Notes under the pieces: model-generated | Database searches by the model: none | Told to the model about the DNA's origin: nothing | What the model saw: the letters and a program-made list of their open reading frames with translations, nothing else | Source: Perilla frutescens | Taxonomy: Eukaryota > Streptophyta > Magnoliopsida > Lamiales > Lamiaceae | Assembly (NCBI GenBank): GCA_026008535.1 | Contig: BRKX01000003.1 | Coordinates: forward strand, 63,761,001-63,825,000 | DNA length: 64,000 nt | Direction: 5' to 3' | Position numbers and translations under genes: made by a program | Shown here: one piece after another, positions 45,651 to 58,200 of the stretch | Position numbering within the stretch: position 1 is the first letter of the stretch | Layout: every line of letters begins with the position of its first letter

Positions 45651-46140
45651 CACTTTTATTTTAGGGTTCATTAATTCCATTTAGGGTATATATTTATTTC
45701 AAAATTATTTTTTTATTTTCAATTAACATTTATATTTGTTTCGAAAAAATTAAATTAATTATCGAGCACAATGCACGAGCCCACGTGTTAGCGTCGGGCG
45801 AGTGCATTGCGTGAGTCACTGAATTTCAAAAAAAATTCATTCACTTTAATTTTAGGGTTCATTTTAAATCAATTTTATGGTATATATTTATATTCATTTA
45901 AAAAAATTAAACAATTCATTTTAATTTTCGGGCTCACTAATTGTATTTTAGGGTATACAATTTTAGGGGGAAAATAAAAAAAAACAGAAAAATCACAAAA
46001 AATAATAAAAAATAAAAAAAATTCGGGCGTGTGTACCCTACGCGCTGCGTTTAAGGTACACACACCTACATGGGCTAGGTTTTGTTTTTTGACCATTGGG
46101 TCTGGGCTAGTCTGATGGGCCTAGACCCATACATCTAATG
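45640..46140 (-). repeat. Inverted copies of the 140-bp repeat family
   Basis: TTAGGGTTCATTAATTCCAT and TTTAGGGTATATATTTATTT (45662 on), then TTATCGAGCACAATGCACGA, GCCCACGTGTTAGCGTCGGG (45757 on) are the reverse complement of units at 41935-42362. A second, partial unit follows at 45840-45960. Then GTGTGTACCCTACGCGCTGC and an inverted GGTACACACACC at 46027-46065 form a hairpin. Confidence 0.7.
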
Positions 46141-46499
46141 CACAAGAGATCACCTCAAGTTAAAATATTATAGTTGGCTTACCAGAAGATTTGTTAACTC
46201 ATTGTAGATCTAATTTATGCATTAATTACTTCAAAATCAGATTGAGTTACATAATGTCTAGCAATTATTTTAAAATTTTCATATATGATTTAAAACCAAT
46301 TGTAACTGGAAGAGTAATATCTCCAAATCTTGTAGTCTGTATTGTTTTTTATAAGTCACACATTTTTCTAAGTCCCATTTGAAACGAATTAATCATACAA
46401 TGCACAAGATGACTTTTTTCTCTTTCTTATTTTAATAATTGTAGCTATTGATAGAGATTCCAATGATGAGATTATTCATTATTGTACCTACGTCGCAAA

Positions 46500-47930
46500 T
46501 TGAATTTTGTTCTCAGGAAACAAATAAAGAAAAAGAATTTTTGGATATCAATGGTGGGGGAAAAGATGATAGTTCGATATAAAAACTCTGAAAATCTGAG
46601 AAAAGAGAACAAGATCAGACTGTCGTCTAATCACTGGTAATTATGAGGTTGTTAAGTTTTTTGTTGAACATAATGGCCATGATCGGACTATCACTACTGC
46701 ATAAGCCTCACAAGCAGAAGATATAGAGAGTACTGGAATAGCACCAAAAGCAGGTTTCACCAATGACAGAACAAATGGGAGTTCAAGTTTATTTTTCAAG
46801 ATTATAAACAAAAAGAACAAGGGAAATGAAGATTGATGATATCGGAGGGGTACTAGAATATGTACAACAGAAGCAAACAAAAGATCCATATTTTTATGCA
46901 ATATAATTCAAGTTGATGGAGGTGGCTTGATAACTAATATAATTTGGGTTGATTATGTTATTTTTGTAGATGTAGTATCTTTTGATAAGACTTACAAGAA
47001 AAATAAATTAAAGTAGGTCAACCATTTGCACTCTTTGTTGGTGTCAACCACCATAAACAAACAATTATTTTTGGTGCAACATTACTATATGATGAAATTG
47101 GATAAATTTTCATGTGGTTATTTGACACATTTGCAGAAGCTATGAATGGGAAACAGCCTAAGACCATTCTTACAAATCAAGATGATGCAATTGAAAAGAC
47201 GTTAGCAATAAAGTGGTCTGAAACATGTCACCGTTTATGTCTAACTAGTGTGTTTGCTGCTAGCCTCAAAAGTTTCTCTATAGACTTTACTTCTTGCATT
47301 TATGATCATGAAGAGGAGGAAAAGTTTCTACAAGCATGGCGAGAACTATGGGAGAAGTACGAACTTCAAAATAATGAATGGATGGAAAGGTTGTTTAAAA
47401 TAAGAGAAAAATAGGTACAAATTTATGAGAGACGACCATCATTTTGTGCAGACATGATCACTACTCAGCGTAGCAAAAGTATGAACAATGCTCGTAAATG
47501 TTATGTGACCTATAAACATGATTTGATAAGGTTTTTCCATCACTTTGACAGAATGCTTGAAGACCATTGATATGAAGAGTTAAAAGCTAACGTACAAACA
47601 AATTGGACTGCCGACGTTGCTTCTTTTCAAGTTAAAATTCTAAAGCATGCATTTAGTGTCTATAATTATGAAGTCTTTAAGTTATTTGAAGAGGAGTTGT
47701 GAAAATCGTATGATTCGTAAGTATAATTATGTGGTGATATTGGAGATACAATTTCGTGTAACTACAAGAAATTTGAGTTTGCTAGAATTTTGTGTTCTTA
47801 CACCATTAAGATACTTTCATTGATAGGGAGCTATGCAGCTTGCATAATCAGCTAGCTACTCTTACATCTTTGATAGAAGAGACATTCTTATTGTTAAAAA
47901 TGATCTTCTCAAGTTAATTGGTGTAACATC
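46500..47930 (+). pseudogene. Relic FAR1-type Mutator-like transposase
   Basis: In-frame pieces in order: GNYEVVKFFVEHNGHDRTIT (zinc-finger end), VDYVIFVDVVSFDKTYKKNK (first Asp), FALFVGVNHHKQTIIFGATL in a shifted frame, the 100-codon open stretch 47112-47414 (MWLFDTFAEAMNGKQPKTIL, NQDDAIEKTLA second Asp, WSETCHRLCLTS), then DMITTQRSKSMNNARKCYVT, in which the catalytic Glu of SES is Lys, and TYKHDLIRFFHHFDRMLEDH. Many stops and shifts. It belongs to the same broad family as 26367-28686 but is much older. A weak SWIM-like piece (ISCNYKKFEFARILCS) lies near 47740-47800. Confidence 0.8.
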
Positions 47931-48970
47931 GTGAAAAAAAAAATTACTATATTTATTTAGACTAAATATTATATTTTATGCCTTAAAATTATTTTTCATG
48001 CCTTAGAAATTATTTGTCTACATATTCTATAAGTACATCAAATTATTATTATTATTATTATTTGAAACCCCTTAACCATGAAACACGTGCTTGAAGCCCA
48101 AGTATAAATTATTATCTGTTGTAAAAATCCAAACGTTACTTATTGAGGCCCAACCTTATTTCTTAGCTATTTAACTTTCTTCCCCTAGGTGTCTTCTCAT
48201 AAAAAGAAAAACAACAATTGATTCAATTCAAGATCCTAATCACTCAATTTGTTTCACTGATTTCCCTTCATTTATCAATCAAGCTTGATTCTTGATTTAT
48301 TCTTCTATTTTTCCGACCTAGAAATTTGTATAAATAGAGAAGCTTTCTTTCACTATAATCAACTCTACTCAAATCATTCTTCTCTTCACTACTCTCATTT
48401 TCACTTGACACTTGAGGTACTTCTTCCTTCATTATTCTTTTGTTTTCTTTATTTTTGCATTGCATAATCAAATATGGGAAAAAGGAGAGAAGAACTGTCA
48501 ACAGCAACTGGTCTCGAACCGAAGGTGGTGGCGGCTTCATTTTTCCATCCATAGCTGATGTGGCAGCGGTCCACGATGTTTCAAGCGGTGGACGTGTGGT
48601 CCGACGATAAAGGAAGAGGTGGTGGTGAGGAAAATAGATGAGGAGAAAGTTTGGTAGGTTGATGTTTGTCGTGGGGAGTTGACGAGAGAGGCTGTGAGTT
48701 TTCTTAAATGTTATGTTGAAGTAACGGTGGGCTGGGCATCCTTTTATTTTATTTTTCGTGGGCCATAAGAGAGGTGCATTAGTTGACTTCATTTTTTCTA
48801 CTCCTACATTTAGGGTGATTTTATTCACAATTCTCAAATTTTCCTAATACAACCTCCATAATATTTTAAAATATAAATATTAATAATTTAGACTTTGTTA
48901 TACTATAGGTCGGGTTTGTGAGTAAAAAAAAATATAGATTTTGTTATCCTTTAAAACCCTCATCAATTAA
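47931..48970. other. Unassigned region with promoter-like TATAAATAG
   Basis: GTATAAATAGAGAAGC at about 48327 followed by a pyrimidine-rich leader to 48480 looks like an LTR or gene promoter, but no matching second LTR or gene was found. A 189-codon minus frame at 48268-48837 has no recognised domain and low-complexity composition; not called as a gene. A (TTA)n run near 48042. Confidence 0.35.
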
Positions 48971-50640
48971 TGTAACACCTCAAAAAATATAATAATTAAT
49001 TTTATTGTATAGTAAGGAATTTCATGAAATCAGAATCCAAATTATTTTGAGTTAGTTAAATTGTGGGCTTAGAGGCACTATAAGACTAAGAAAAGTCTCG
49101 ATCTTAGTTGGGTTTTCTAATTAGAATTAGAATTCATATTATAAAAATAGAGACTAATGGAATCGTCTTGTTACCAAGATCATTCAAATCAGACTTTATT
49201 TGGCTTTCCAACGAAATTTATTTTATTTAACAATTTGAACCCAAAAAATTTATTCAACCCTAATTAATCCAATTATTTCTTGAACCAATTCAAGTTTATC
49301 TCCAGCTATATAATTATAATATATGTATCATATAAATACACGTAGGTTTGCTTAGTAATAATATAGTTTAGTATACTTAGGTATACGTGTAAGAATAGAG
49401 ATGTCTACATAGGAAATAGAGGAAGGTTAGAAAAATATAAAGAAGAAAAATTGAAAGAAAAAGGAAAGAAGAATCAGAAGCAAAAAACGGAAAAAATAGA
49501 GAGGAAGAAAATTGGAAGAAAAATAAAGGTGAGGTGCACCGAAATCTTCTTTTGATTTAATTTTTGATTAATTTAACTATTCAAGTTTAAAAAAATTATG
49601 TCGTTGTAAACTTCGTGTTACAAGTTTTATCTCCATCATTTCCAAATTTTTAATCCAATGTTATTTGATCTATCGATTCTCAAGTTTGGCCATAATATAT
49701 TAAATGAATCAAATTCCCAAATTCAAATTCTTTCAGTTCTAATTTAGTACTTGGAAATTAAATTAGAATCTTTAGAAATTTTATATAGTCCTATAATTTC
49801 TAAATGTTATATTTTTCCCAAAAGAAATTCTAAATATTGTAATTCACTCCTAAGTATTAAACCAAACTTCTTAGTCATTGAATTCAATTTACCATCCATA
49901 TCTCTTCATTTTGGTCTAGAAAGTCTGATAATTTCTCAATCAGGGTCACTAAGTTGATTTATTCCGTCAAATGCACATTATTCGCCTGTTTGACTCCATT
50001 TCAATTTCAAACGATCCCAAGTCATAGGAAATTCTTGCTTAAGTTATTTATGACATAAGTTATTATTTTATTGACCTATATTAGGATTCTAAGTTAGTAT
50101 TTGAATTTTGTAGGTTGAGACAAGCTAAAAGCATAGTGGCATTTCACATATAAATTGCGCTGCACTTTGAGATCAACGAGGTGGGTTTTTCTATAACTCA
50201 CAACTATATTTTAAATTCGTCCATGAAAAGCATGTTAAATGTTTTAATAACATTATTTATGCAATGATTGGATGTGTTGGGACTTCATGCATAGAGAAAT
50301 TTCGACTTACAAGCATAGATGGTTTACTTTGTGACTAAATGTCTAGATAGGTAATAGTAAAGTATTCATGTGATCACATTATATTGGATTTCTCTTCTAA
50401 TGAAGAAGAGTAAACTTTGTTATAAAGTATGTTTATGATTGATTTTTAAAGCATGAAAGTATGACTTGGACGATTATTACTGTCCACTGAGAGTTTTCTG
50501 GCACTCAACCTAAATATTTTCAAATGTTTTCAGGTCCTGTAGATCAAGCTGGTTGATGATGACCTCATGGAGTGGGTTTAATATGTGAGAAAGGATATTA
50601 TGGTCATGGGACACCAATATATATATCCTATTAAATTGGA
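48971..50640 (+). mobile_element. LTR-like insertion, TGTAACACC type, 3' end not defined
   Basis: Starts TGTAACACCTCAAAAAATAT after ATTAA and resembles the 3.1 kb LTR family in plan: later GAGGTGGGTTTTTCTATAAC (50180) and CCACTGAGAGTTTTCTGGCA with TTTTCAAATGTTTTCAGGTC (50490-50535), equivalents of GAGGTGGGTGATTCTAAAC and CCACTGAGTACATTAGTGCT..TTTTCAAATGTTTTCAG. It is a distinct, shorter family. The closing TGTTACA and a second ATTAA were not found, so the right edge (about 50570-50700) is a guess. Confidence 0.55.
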
Positions 50641-50759
50641 ATGCCCTAATTTGCATTCTTTCATATTTAAGAAACTGTTGGACATCTTTTTTTTATTCAT
50701 TGATATATGTTTCTTATTATATTTTGATTTTTTATTCATCTGATATTTGCTTCTGTTTA

Positions 50760-51540
50760 TATTCCGGCAACAATCAAACAATATAGGGCCATTAAAATGC
50801 TTATTTTTGTTCTTGTCCCACATAATCTTGTGCTGCACCAAAGTCTTAATAAAAAAATCACACCAATTAAACTCCGTCACCCTTGTTGAATCACATAAAC
50901 AACTCAAAATTTGGGATGCTGCATATCCATTGTTGGTGGTCTCAACCAAACATGCAGTCAATAGCACAATAAAATGTCGTCTAAACACCTCTCCACCATT
51001 CTTTAGCTTCATCATTTCAGTGACCACATCTTTAGCAACAATATTGCTTCCATTTTTTTTGTTAAAAATCTTTACCCAGCTATTCAGCATATCACATGTA
51101 TCAAATTTCTTCTTCCTCTGTATAGGTACACCACCATTTGGAAATCCAAAAACACGTTGCACATCAATGGCTTCAATGTGCAATCTCCTACTGTCTTGAA
51201 TATTGATTTCAGAACGTTGAGCATCAAAATTATCTAGTACCCAGAATACCATCATAGTGGGAATTTTTGTGATTCGAAGATGGAATAGATGGACAAAACC
51301 TATCTCATTAACCTCATCCCTTTGTTTGTTAGTCAACGAGATCATTGCATTTACCAATGCAGCAGGTGATGTTCTGTTGGCTAATTTTGGAAAACAAACA
51401 TCTAAATACCCAATTCCTAGATTCTCCAATGAATCTCCATCATCTACAATATCCAACTCATCAATAAACTGACCACCATCTGACCTTATCACTTCTAAAT
51501 CTTCATCTCCATTATGTGAGTCATTAATTTCACCATTACT
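50760..51540 (-). pseudogene. Relic Ulp1-like transposon gene, N-terminal domain exon
   Basis: A minus-strand open stretch (51492 down to about 50765) reads MIRSDGGQFIDELDIVDDGD, then TMMVFWVLDNFDAQRSEINI, EAIDVQRVFGFPNGGVPIQR, GGEVFRRHFIVLLTACLVET, NGYAASQIL and WDKNKNKHFNGPILFD. This is a clear paralogue of exon 5 of the gene at 29456-34672 (VLDNFDANSSELRLA, VHLVFGFPKG, GGEVFRMDFLVLLTVCLIES, NGYAAAPML, FGGPILFL). After GPILF the donor GT is lost and the frame runs on into unrelated DNA to 50578. No protease domain was found nearby, so only this exon survives. Confidence 0.82.
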
Positions 51541-51992
51541 TCATCTTCCACCATTGTTCGCCTTCTTTTTGGTACACTTGCTGCTGTATCAATATCACTT
51601 CCTGTCCAATCATTTAAAAAATAAACCAAAACAATCATTGTCATCTAAGTATGTAACAGAACATTATATATCCAAACAAAAAGCAATTCGTGCATTACAA
51701 ACCACAAACAAATAATCACACATACAATATGAAAAACAGGAGTTAATACTAAACCGATCTACTTAATTGATGCATTACCAAAAATAAAACCATCACTCAA
51801 TTTTCCAAAGTAAACCATACTATCTCATAAATCACTAAGAATTGTGTTGTATCATTATTCGAATCATTATCTACCACAAACAAAGCCCTCATACAATTTA
51901 AAATAACGTTAATCCTCCACACATTACTGCAATGTTAATGAATAACTAGGCATTCTATTTACATAAATACAAAAAATAGCAATCATAATAAC
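51541..51992. other. Spacer between Ulp1-like relic and copia LTR
   Basis: AT-rich, with AAGCAATTCGTGCATTACAA-like runs of the kind seen in introns of the 9.5 kb element; may be upstream intron/exon debris of the relic Ulp1-like gene (KRRRTMVEDE near 51560 on minus). No gene. Confidence 0.4.
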
Positions 51993-53429
51993 TGTTAGTT
52001 TTGTATACTGGAAAGACATGTCTTTGTATACTTTTCTGACAATATGATGATATGAATTGAAAGTTATTGCAGTCACTGTTTGCATTTAGATTATTTCATA
52101 TAATTATTCTATGCAATGTTCCATATACTTACATTGTAGATGATATGATGTGGGGAGTCACACAGTAAGATCATATCATTAGAACCTTGTATTGTATTAA
52201 AGAGCTCACGACTTAGATGATCCTGAACACACAATCGGTACACCATAGAATAATCTGATAAGTTAGTTTATCTGGACTAACTGATTATTCTAGTACACTT
52301 GTTAGTGTATTGAGGAGGATCACGATAGGATACTATTCTCTGCTCTGACCCTAATAGTGAGAGAATAAAGATCCACAGAGTTTGGGTTCTGAACTCATGT
52401 TTGTTGGCGAGCATATATGTGCATTACTTATTGCTTTGACTTATTAATGGGTGAGATCCTTTCGTGGGTCAATAAAATCGATATCTTGGGTAATAATAAT
52501 GTATACATGATGTGTCGTGCAATATGCATGAGCACCGTGTCCTGGTACGCCAGGTTGATGATGTTCTCTTGAGGAAACACAAGTTCATGTTGAAACCCTG
52601 CATGTTGAATTTATTCTGTACATGAGTAAAGCTTGTGTGGTACTACTCAAGGTTTTAGATGTTAGTTAATTATAGCTGTCAGAGGCTGGCATAATTAATT
52701 AATGAAGATTTTATCTTAAACACGGGGAATGGCTGAACTAAAGGAGAAAGCATATTCACAAATATGTATTAAATTGTAGGTCAGTTTTACTTCTTTACTG
52801 GAATAAAAGTAAAAAATTAATTTATTTAATTTTATCCTAAGTTTATTGGATATTGGATATTAAATAAATTAGTGGGCCAATTTAGTATTCTTCTAGATCC
52901 CTGTTGTAGCCCAATTGACTGTTAGTGGACTGGATATTGAACTTGAGTAAGAGGCCCAAACCCAGTAGGGTTTGGAGATGAATTTTCAGCCACCTCCTAT
53001 TTAAATATAGGAGGGGGTTCGAAAATTACATACATGCATTCAACTCCTCTTTTATTTCTCAAGATATCCACAGATTTCACAACCCTATCAGTAGTATACA
53101 ACCCACTCTGTATCTGATACTCAGTCTGGAAATACAATAGAAGATCTCGGAGTAGAATACTGTGGAGGTGACCGTCGATCATTGTGAGAGAAGGGGCGCC
53201 AGTTTCGTTTCATTCAACAACAAGATTAGATCTGTAATCTTGTCCTCAGACCGTCTGACAATTGTAAGAAATTCGAATCTATGTTTTCCGCTTTATTAGA
53301 TTCATTTTGCATGATTTTGTGATAGACGTGTATAAACATGCATGAACATAAAAATATGATTTGCATGAACATGAGATTAATGAACCTCCAATAGATCCTG
53401 CGGTGGTTTAATTCAAAAAAACCCCAACA
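51993..53429 (+). mobile_element. Copia 5' LTR, 1437 bp
   Basis: Begins TGTTAGTTTTGTATACTGGA and ends AAAAAAACCCCAACA; two bases later comes TGGTATCAGAGC, the complement of the 3' end of initiator tRNA-Met. Together these define a 5' LTR plus primer site of a copia element in plus orientation. The matching 3' LTR is not in the window. Confidence 0.85.
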
Positions 53430-53431
53430 AT

Positions 53432-53443
53432 TGGTATCAGAGC
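53432..53443 (+). other. Primer-binding site, initiator tRNA-Met
   Basis: TGGTATCAGAGC, 12 bases complementary to the acceptor end of tRNA-Met(i), the usual minus-strand primer of plant copia elements. The following AGGTT deviates from the full CCGGG/CAGG extension. Confidence 0.9.
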
Positions 53444-54760
53444 AGGTTTTGACACTGTTCTAGGATTAATCCAAGCATAATTTCGATATACATAATTAAA
53501 TTTGATGATAAATTTATGGTGTTTAAATTTTCAGATTTAATGTGCATGTATTTCGATTTTATGGTATTCAAAACTTGGAAGAATTTTTGATTGAATTCGA
53601 AAATTCTAGTTTTGGAGTCTATGGAATTTTCGATAATCATGAAACTAAATTTGGGATGATATTTGATGTTCTTCAAATTTTCAGATTTATTTTATGATGT
53701 TGTTCGAAAATTTGAGTTCAAAATTTTCGAATTTTGATGTTTAAAAATTCCCTAATTTTGTGTTCTAAATTTTCGAAACCTAGGAATTGAATTTGGATGG
53801 ATTTTTGATCAAGATCAAAATTTCCAGATTTATTTTGGATGTGGTTCGAAAATTTTGGTGATTAGAATTAGGATAGGTAATTTTTGTTGTATATCAAAAG
53901 TTGCCTAATTCTAATCTAGATAGGTTTGAAATTAGAATTTTAAATTTGGTAATTTTTGAAGTGGATCAAAATTTCTAGATTTAAATCTCTTAAAATTTTT
54001 GAAACCTAACTATATTATTTGGAATTATTTTTTGATTAATGTCAAAATTTTCAAATATGAAATATAGGGTTAATTTTCGATTTTAATAAATTAATTTGGA
54101 GTAGATTTTGATCAAAAAATAAATTTCCAGATTTATTTATTAAGGTGAATAAAAAATTATGATAATTAGATTAAGATTTGATATTATTCGATGTATATCT
54201 TAATTTACCTAATTTTAATCCAGATAGATTTGAAAATAGAATTTTAAATTTGGAATAGTTTGAAGTGGATCAAATTTTCAGATTTATTATTTGCCAATTT
54301 TTGAAAATCTATAAATTTAAAATTGGATAAGGTAATTTTGGATATAGATAAATAATTATCAAAATCCAATTGTGATAAGAATTTAAATTAGGATAGGGTT
54401 TGGCAGATTTTGAAGTGGATCAAATCTCCAAACTTTATCCTTGAGATTTTCGATTCTTATGGGTAATATTTGGATTGGATTTTTTATTTATATCAAGATA
54501 TCCAAATATTATTTAATTAGGGTGATTCAAAAATATTAAATAAATTTGGTGGATAATTTTAAATAATTTCCAGATTTATTTTGAGATATTTTTGAAAATT
54601 ACAAAGATTTAAATTGGTGGATAATTATTTTAATTTCTAATTTTTATCTTGTGGATAATTTCGAATTTATTAATATAATTAATTGTAAAATTTGAATATT
54701 ATTATTCATGCATAGATATCATATGTTATTTTATGTGTATCATATAATATAATTGTTGGA
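53444..54760 (+). repeat. Leader of the copia element built of degenerate repeats
   Basis: Motifs of the kind GATCAAAATTTCCAGATTTA recur about every 60-150 bp (near 53540, 53690, 53815, 53970, 54130, 54280, 54430 and 54570), often preceded by GGATAATTTTTGA-like text. No gag frame follows. The leader length and lack of coding make the unit look truncated or non-autonomous. Confidence 0.6.
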
Positions 54761-55207
54761 TTTGTAGACTGTGTTTATTTGCAGGTTTACCAACTATCAT
54801 GGCTCCATTTATTTATGCGATGTATGTTTATGTTGAATGGATGTTTGGCCGTATGCCAATTTGGCTACGTGAATTTTAATCCATGAGAAAATCCATAGAT
54901 TAGGTCTAGGTTTTATTTTACGTTGTTTTAATGTAATAGATATAAAGTTGTTAGACTGAATTTTTGAGTTGTAATTTTTATTCTAGCAATATTAGATTTT
55001 TCCTTTTGGAATAGATAGTCTGTATTGAATAAAGATCGGAGATCAACTTAAAAAAGGAAAGTAATACAACACCAAGAAGGAAGTTCACCGGTTCACGTCC
55101 CGAAACCCTAATTGGAGCTAGGGTTTTGGCGAGGCGCGGTGAGGAGGGGCGGCGGCCAAGCCCTGTTCCGGAGCTGACTTTCCTGTTTTATCTCATCAAT
55201 CAACATG
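54761..55207. other. End of the copia leader/unknown flank of solo LTR copy 3
   Basis: A short ATG-led stretch at 54798 (MAPFIYAMYVYVEWMFGRMP) is open for some 26 codons but not recognised as gag. GC-rich GGCGCGGTGAGGAGGGGCGGC near 55130. Last five bases AGATA (55208-55212) are the TSD of the next LTR. Confidence 0.35.
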
Positions 55208-55212
55208 AGATA

Positions 55213-58200
55213 TGTAACAACCCGGATTTTCAGAAGGTGATTAATTAATTCCTAATTTTAATTAGGAAATATTAAGAAGGATTTTGAGCATAATTAGGAT
55301 GTTTCAGTTCTTAATTGTGTTTTTAGGATTATTTTTCGTAAAATCGTATTTTTAAGAATTTCGATTCTAGCTCAGTCGCATCCCATTTTGGTCACGTTGG
55401 AAAGGCGTTGACCCAAGGAGCATGCTGGTGCTTTCGGATTTTAAATCTGAAGTCGTTTGAGTTCCCGGTGATTTAAATCGCATTTAAAGGAGTTATGAAT
55501 AGTGTTTTTCCGTAGGAGCGCGATCGTTAGAAATTTATGAAATCTCGTGTGTTGATCCGAGCCTTGAATTTTCAAGCATATCCTATGGGAAATTTCTCAA
55601 GGAATCCGTTGGCGTTCCCGGATTTTCATTCTGAGGTCAATTGAACGCTCGGGAATTTTATTTGTCCCTTGCGTGGAATAGTAACTTTATTTTTGAAAAG
55701 AGATTAATTTCTCATTTTCCTTCAAAACAACTCGTTCTTTATTCTGAGTCAAGTTGGTTCAATAGTACTCGAGCTAACGAACCTGCCGATATTTTCAGAT
55801 TTAATAAACGAGGTCATTTGGACCTCGCCATCGAATAAAGCGCCTTTTATCCGAACCCGATAATTTTAAAGCAGTGTTGTTACACTGAAGTAGCTTCTCG
55901 AGGAAGCCATATTTTTTCCTATAAATAGGGGAGCATCCCTCCCTTCATCCTCGCTCATTTCTCATTCTTAAAATCCCCATTTCTGTAGTAGAGAGAGAGA
56001 GCAGAGGGAGCCCTCTTCGTGAGGGCACCCGAGTGAGAGAGAGAGAGCGGAGTGGGGGCACCGCGGGGGCGCAAGGAGCCCCGTGGGGGCAAGGGAGCCC
56101 CGCAGGGGCGCAAGGAGCGCCGGGGGGCAAGGGAGCCCCGCGGGGGCGCAAGGAGCGCAGCAGGCAGCGCCGCGGGGGCAAGGGCGCCGTGGCGCGCGGG
56201 CGCGCGGGCTGGTTCAGCAGCTCCGACACGTTTTCGTGCGAAGGCCATAACTTTCACCTCGGTTGGAACCACAAGGCCCATGAGTACTCAAATCGAAGCT
56301 CTTTCGATGATCTACAAGGTAGAAGTGGCCGATCGTCCAGAATCAGGATATTTCGAATAGGATTTTCCGTCCCCTTTTGTGGTAATTTCGGATGCCTTAA
56401 TCTTTTAATTCTCGTGTTTTAAGTTATAGTTAAGGGTCAAGGGTTTAGATATCATTTCAGTGTCTTATTAGGAGCTCGAATAAGGTTTCATGTTGTTGAT
56501 CGACTTTCATAAAGATGAGGTGAACCCCGAGGAGGCCCAAGGAAGGATTTTCGGCTCGTTGCTTCGTCTACGTGCTCATTATCGAGATGTTCATCATCGA
56601 GGTGGGTGGTTCTAAACGAAATATAAGCTTTGAGCTATTAAGCTCTAGAAGCATGATAGGGCAAGATGAATATCCAATTAAAATATTTTATGCTCTGCCT
56701 GTTTAGTCTCTGTACAAGGAAATGAAAGGAATAAAGGAAGTTATATGCATGATATTATTGAATTGTTATTTGAGTTTGATAAGTAAAGAAAGTTATTATA
56801 AGTTAAGTGAGCTCTCAAGTTTGTTTAGATATGCTAGGATTGTTTAAATATGATTGATGCTAGTCTGAGATCTAGAATTGCTTTAATTGCAATCGATGTT
56901 TATCCGCGTTCATTTCCTCGCATTTGAATGTTATGCTTTGTTCAAGCTCATATAGTTAAGGATTTCCTTTTAGGGTAAGTTATAAATCCCTTATAGACTG
57001 AGATCATGCTCAATTAAAGGATTAGCCTTAGACGATTGCTCTAGGCTTGGTATTGTTAGCTAAGTTAAGTAAGGAAGGTTAAGGTTAAGTAAGGAAGGAA
57101 GTTGAAGAAGGATATAGCTTGTGTTGTAAGTAGGTTATCGAGCTCAAAGAACAGTTTATTTACATTATCATGCTGTGACCTTCGTGTCACTAATGTTGAA
57201 CATTTAAAAGTAAAGGAAGTCACTGCTGGGTAACCCCCTCGCATACTCAGAGGATACTTGAGGTAACCCCTCTCGTATCCTAGGGCATAAGGGTGCAGTA
57301 GACAACAGGTTTGAGCCAGGAAAGGCGCCAAGAAAGGAAGTAAAAGGTTTTGCTGGTATGGAGAGGGCTTTTACGATTTGCTCTCCATATGCCGCCAGTT
57401 TATAATTGGATATTCCAAAGTTTATTAAAGAGTTTTCTCGTAAAACCCCACTGAGTACATTAGTGCTCACACCCTCTTTTTCAAATGTTTTCAGATTGAG
57501 ATGTTGAGGCCGGTGATGTGCTGCTGGTGGGGTTGTCTGAGTTGTTTGAGGTTTCAAGTTTGTTGCTCTATATGGTTACATTATTTTATTCCGCTAAGTT
57601 TCTGCTAAGTACTCTGATGTTAGTATTTAGTCTTGAGATGTGTAACTTGATTCTTGATAGTAGCATGTTTTAAATGCTATGAATCCTAATTATCAATAAA
57701 GTCTCTGAAGCATGATCTTTTGACATACCCGTCTATGCCTTTATTGATTCTTAGTTATTTGAATAGTCATACCTGCTGAGCATTCTAGTATCTATTCATC
57801 TTCAGTTGACTTGTGAATAAGTCTTGAATGCTTGTTATTATTGTTCGCCTACAAAGAGGCTTTTCTTTCCAAGCATGATTATGTTCGTTCAAGTTAACCT
57901 TAAGTTGTTTTCTTGGTCCGTCCTATGATTAGGACAATAAGATATATTTGAATCCGACCTATTTATGAGTTTTAGCTGATGTGACCTACGATGAGGTCTC
58001 GTTTATTTGAAAAGTCAAACTCCTATCATTTGTCTTTGGATTCTGTTTAAATTTCGGTTGGCCTACGTTATGGCGTTCTTTTGACTCGATTGAATCCTTT
58101 GACCCCTTTGACTTGTTTGAACCCTTTGACCCTTTTGAATCGTTGAAAACGATAGTTCTTCCAAGTCATAAAGTTAAGTTGCCTAAGTTTTTGAGGCGCT

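Noticed and set aside
48268..48837. 189-codon minus frame
   Set aside because: No domain, low-complexity segments, and it overlaps a TATAAATAG/leader-like region on the other strand. Without transcript data I would not call it a gene.
55945..56422. Four Gly/Arg/Pro-rich frames of 94-129 codons
   Set aside because: Produced by the minisatellite in solo LTR copy 3.
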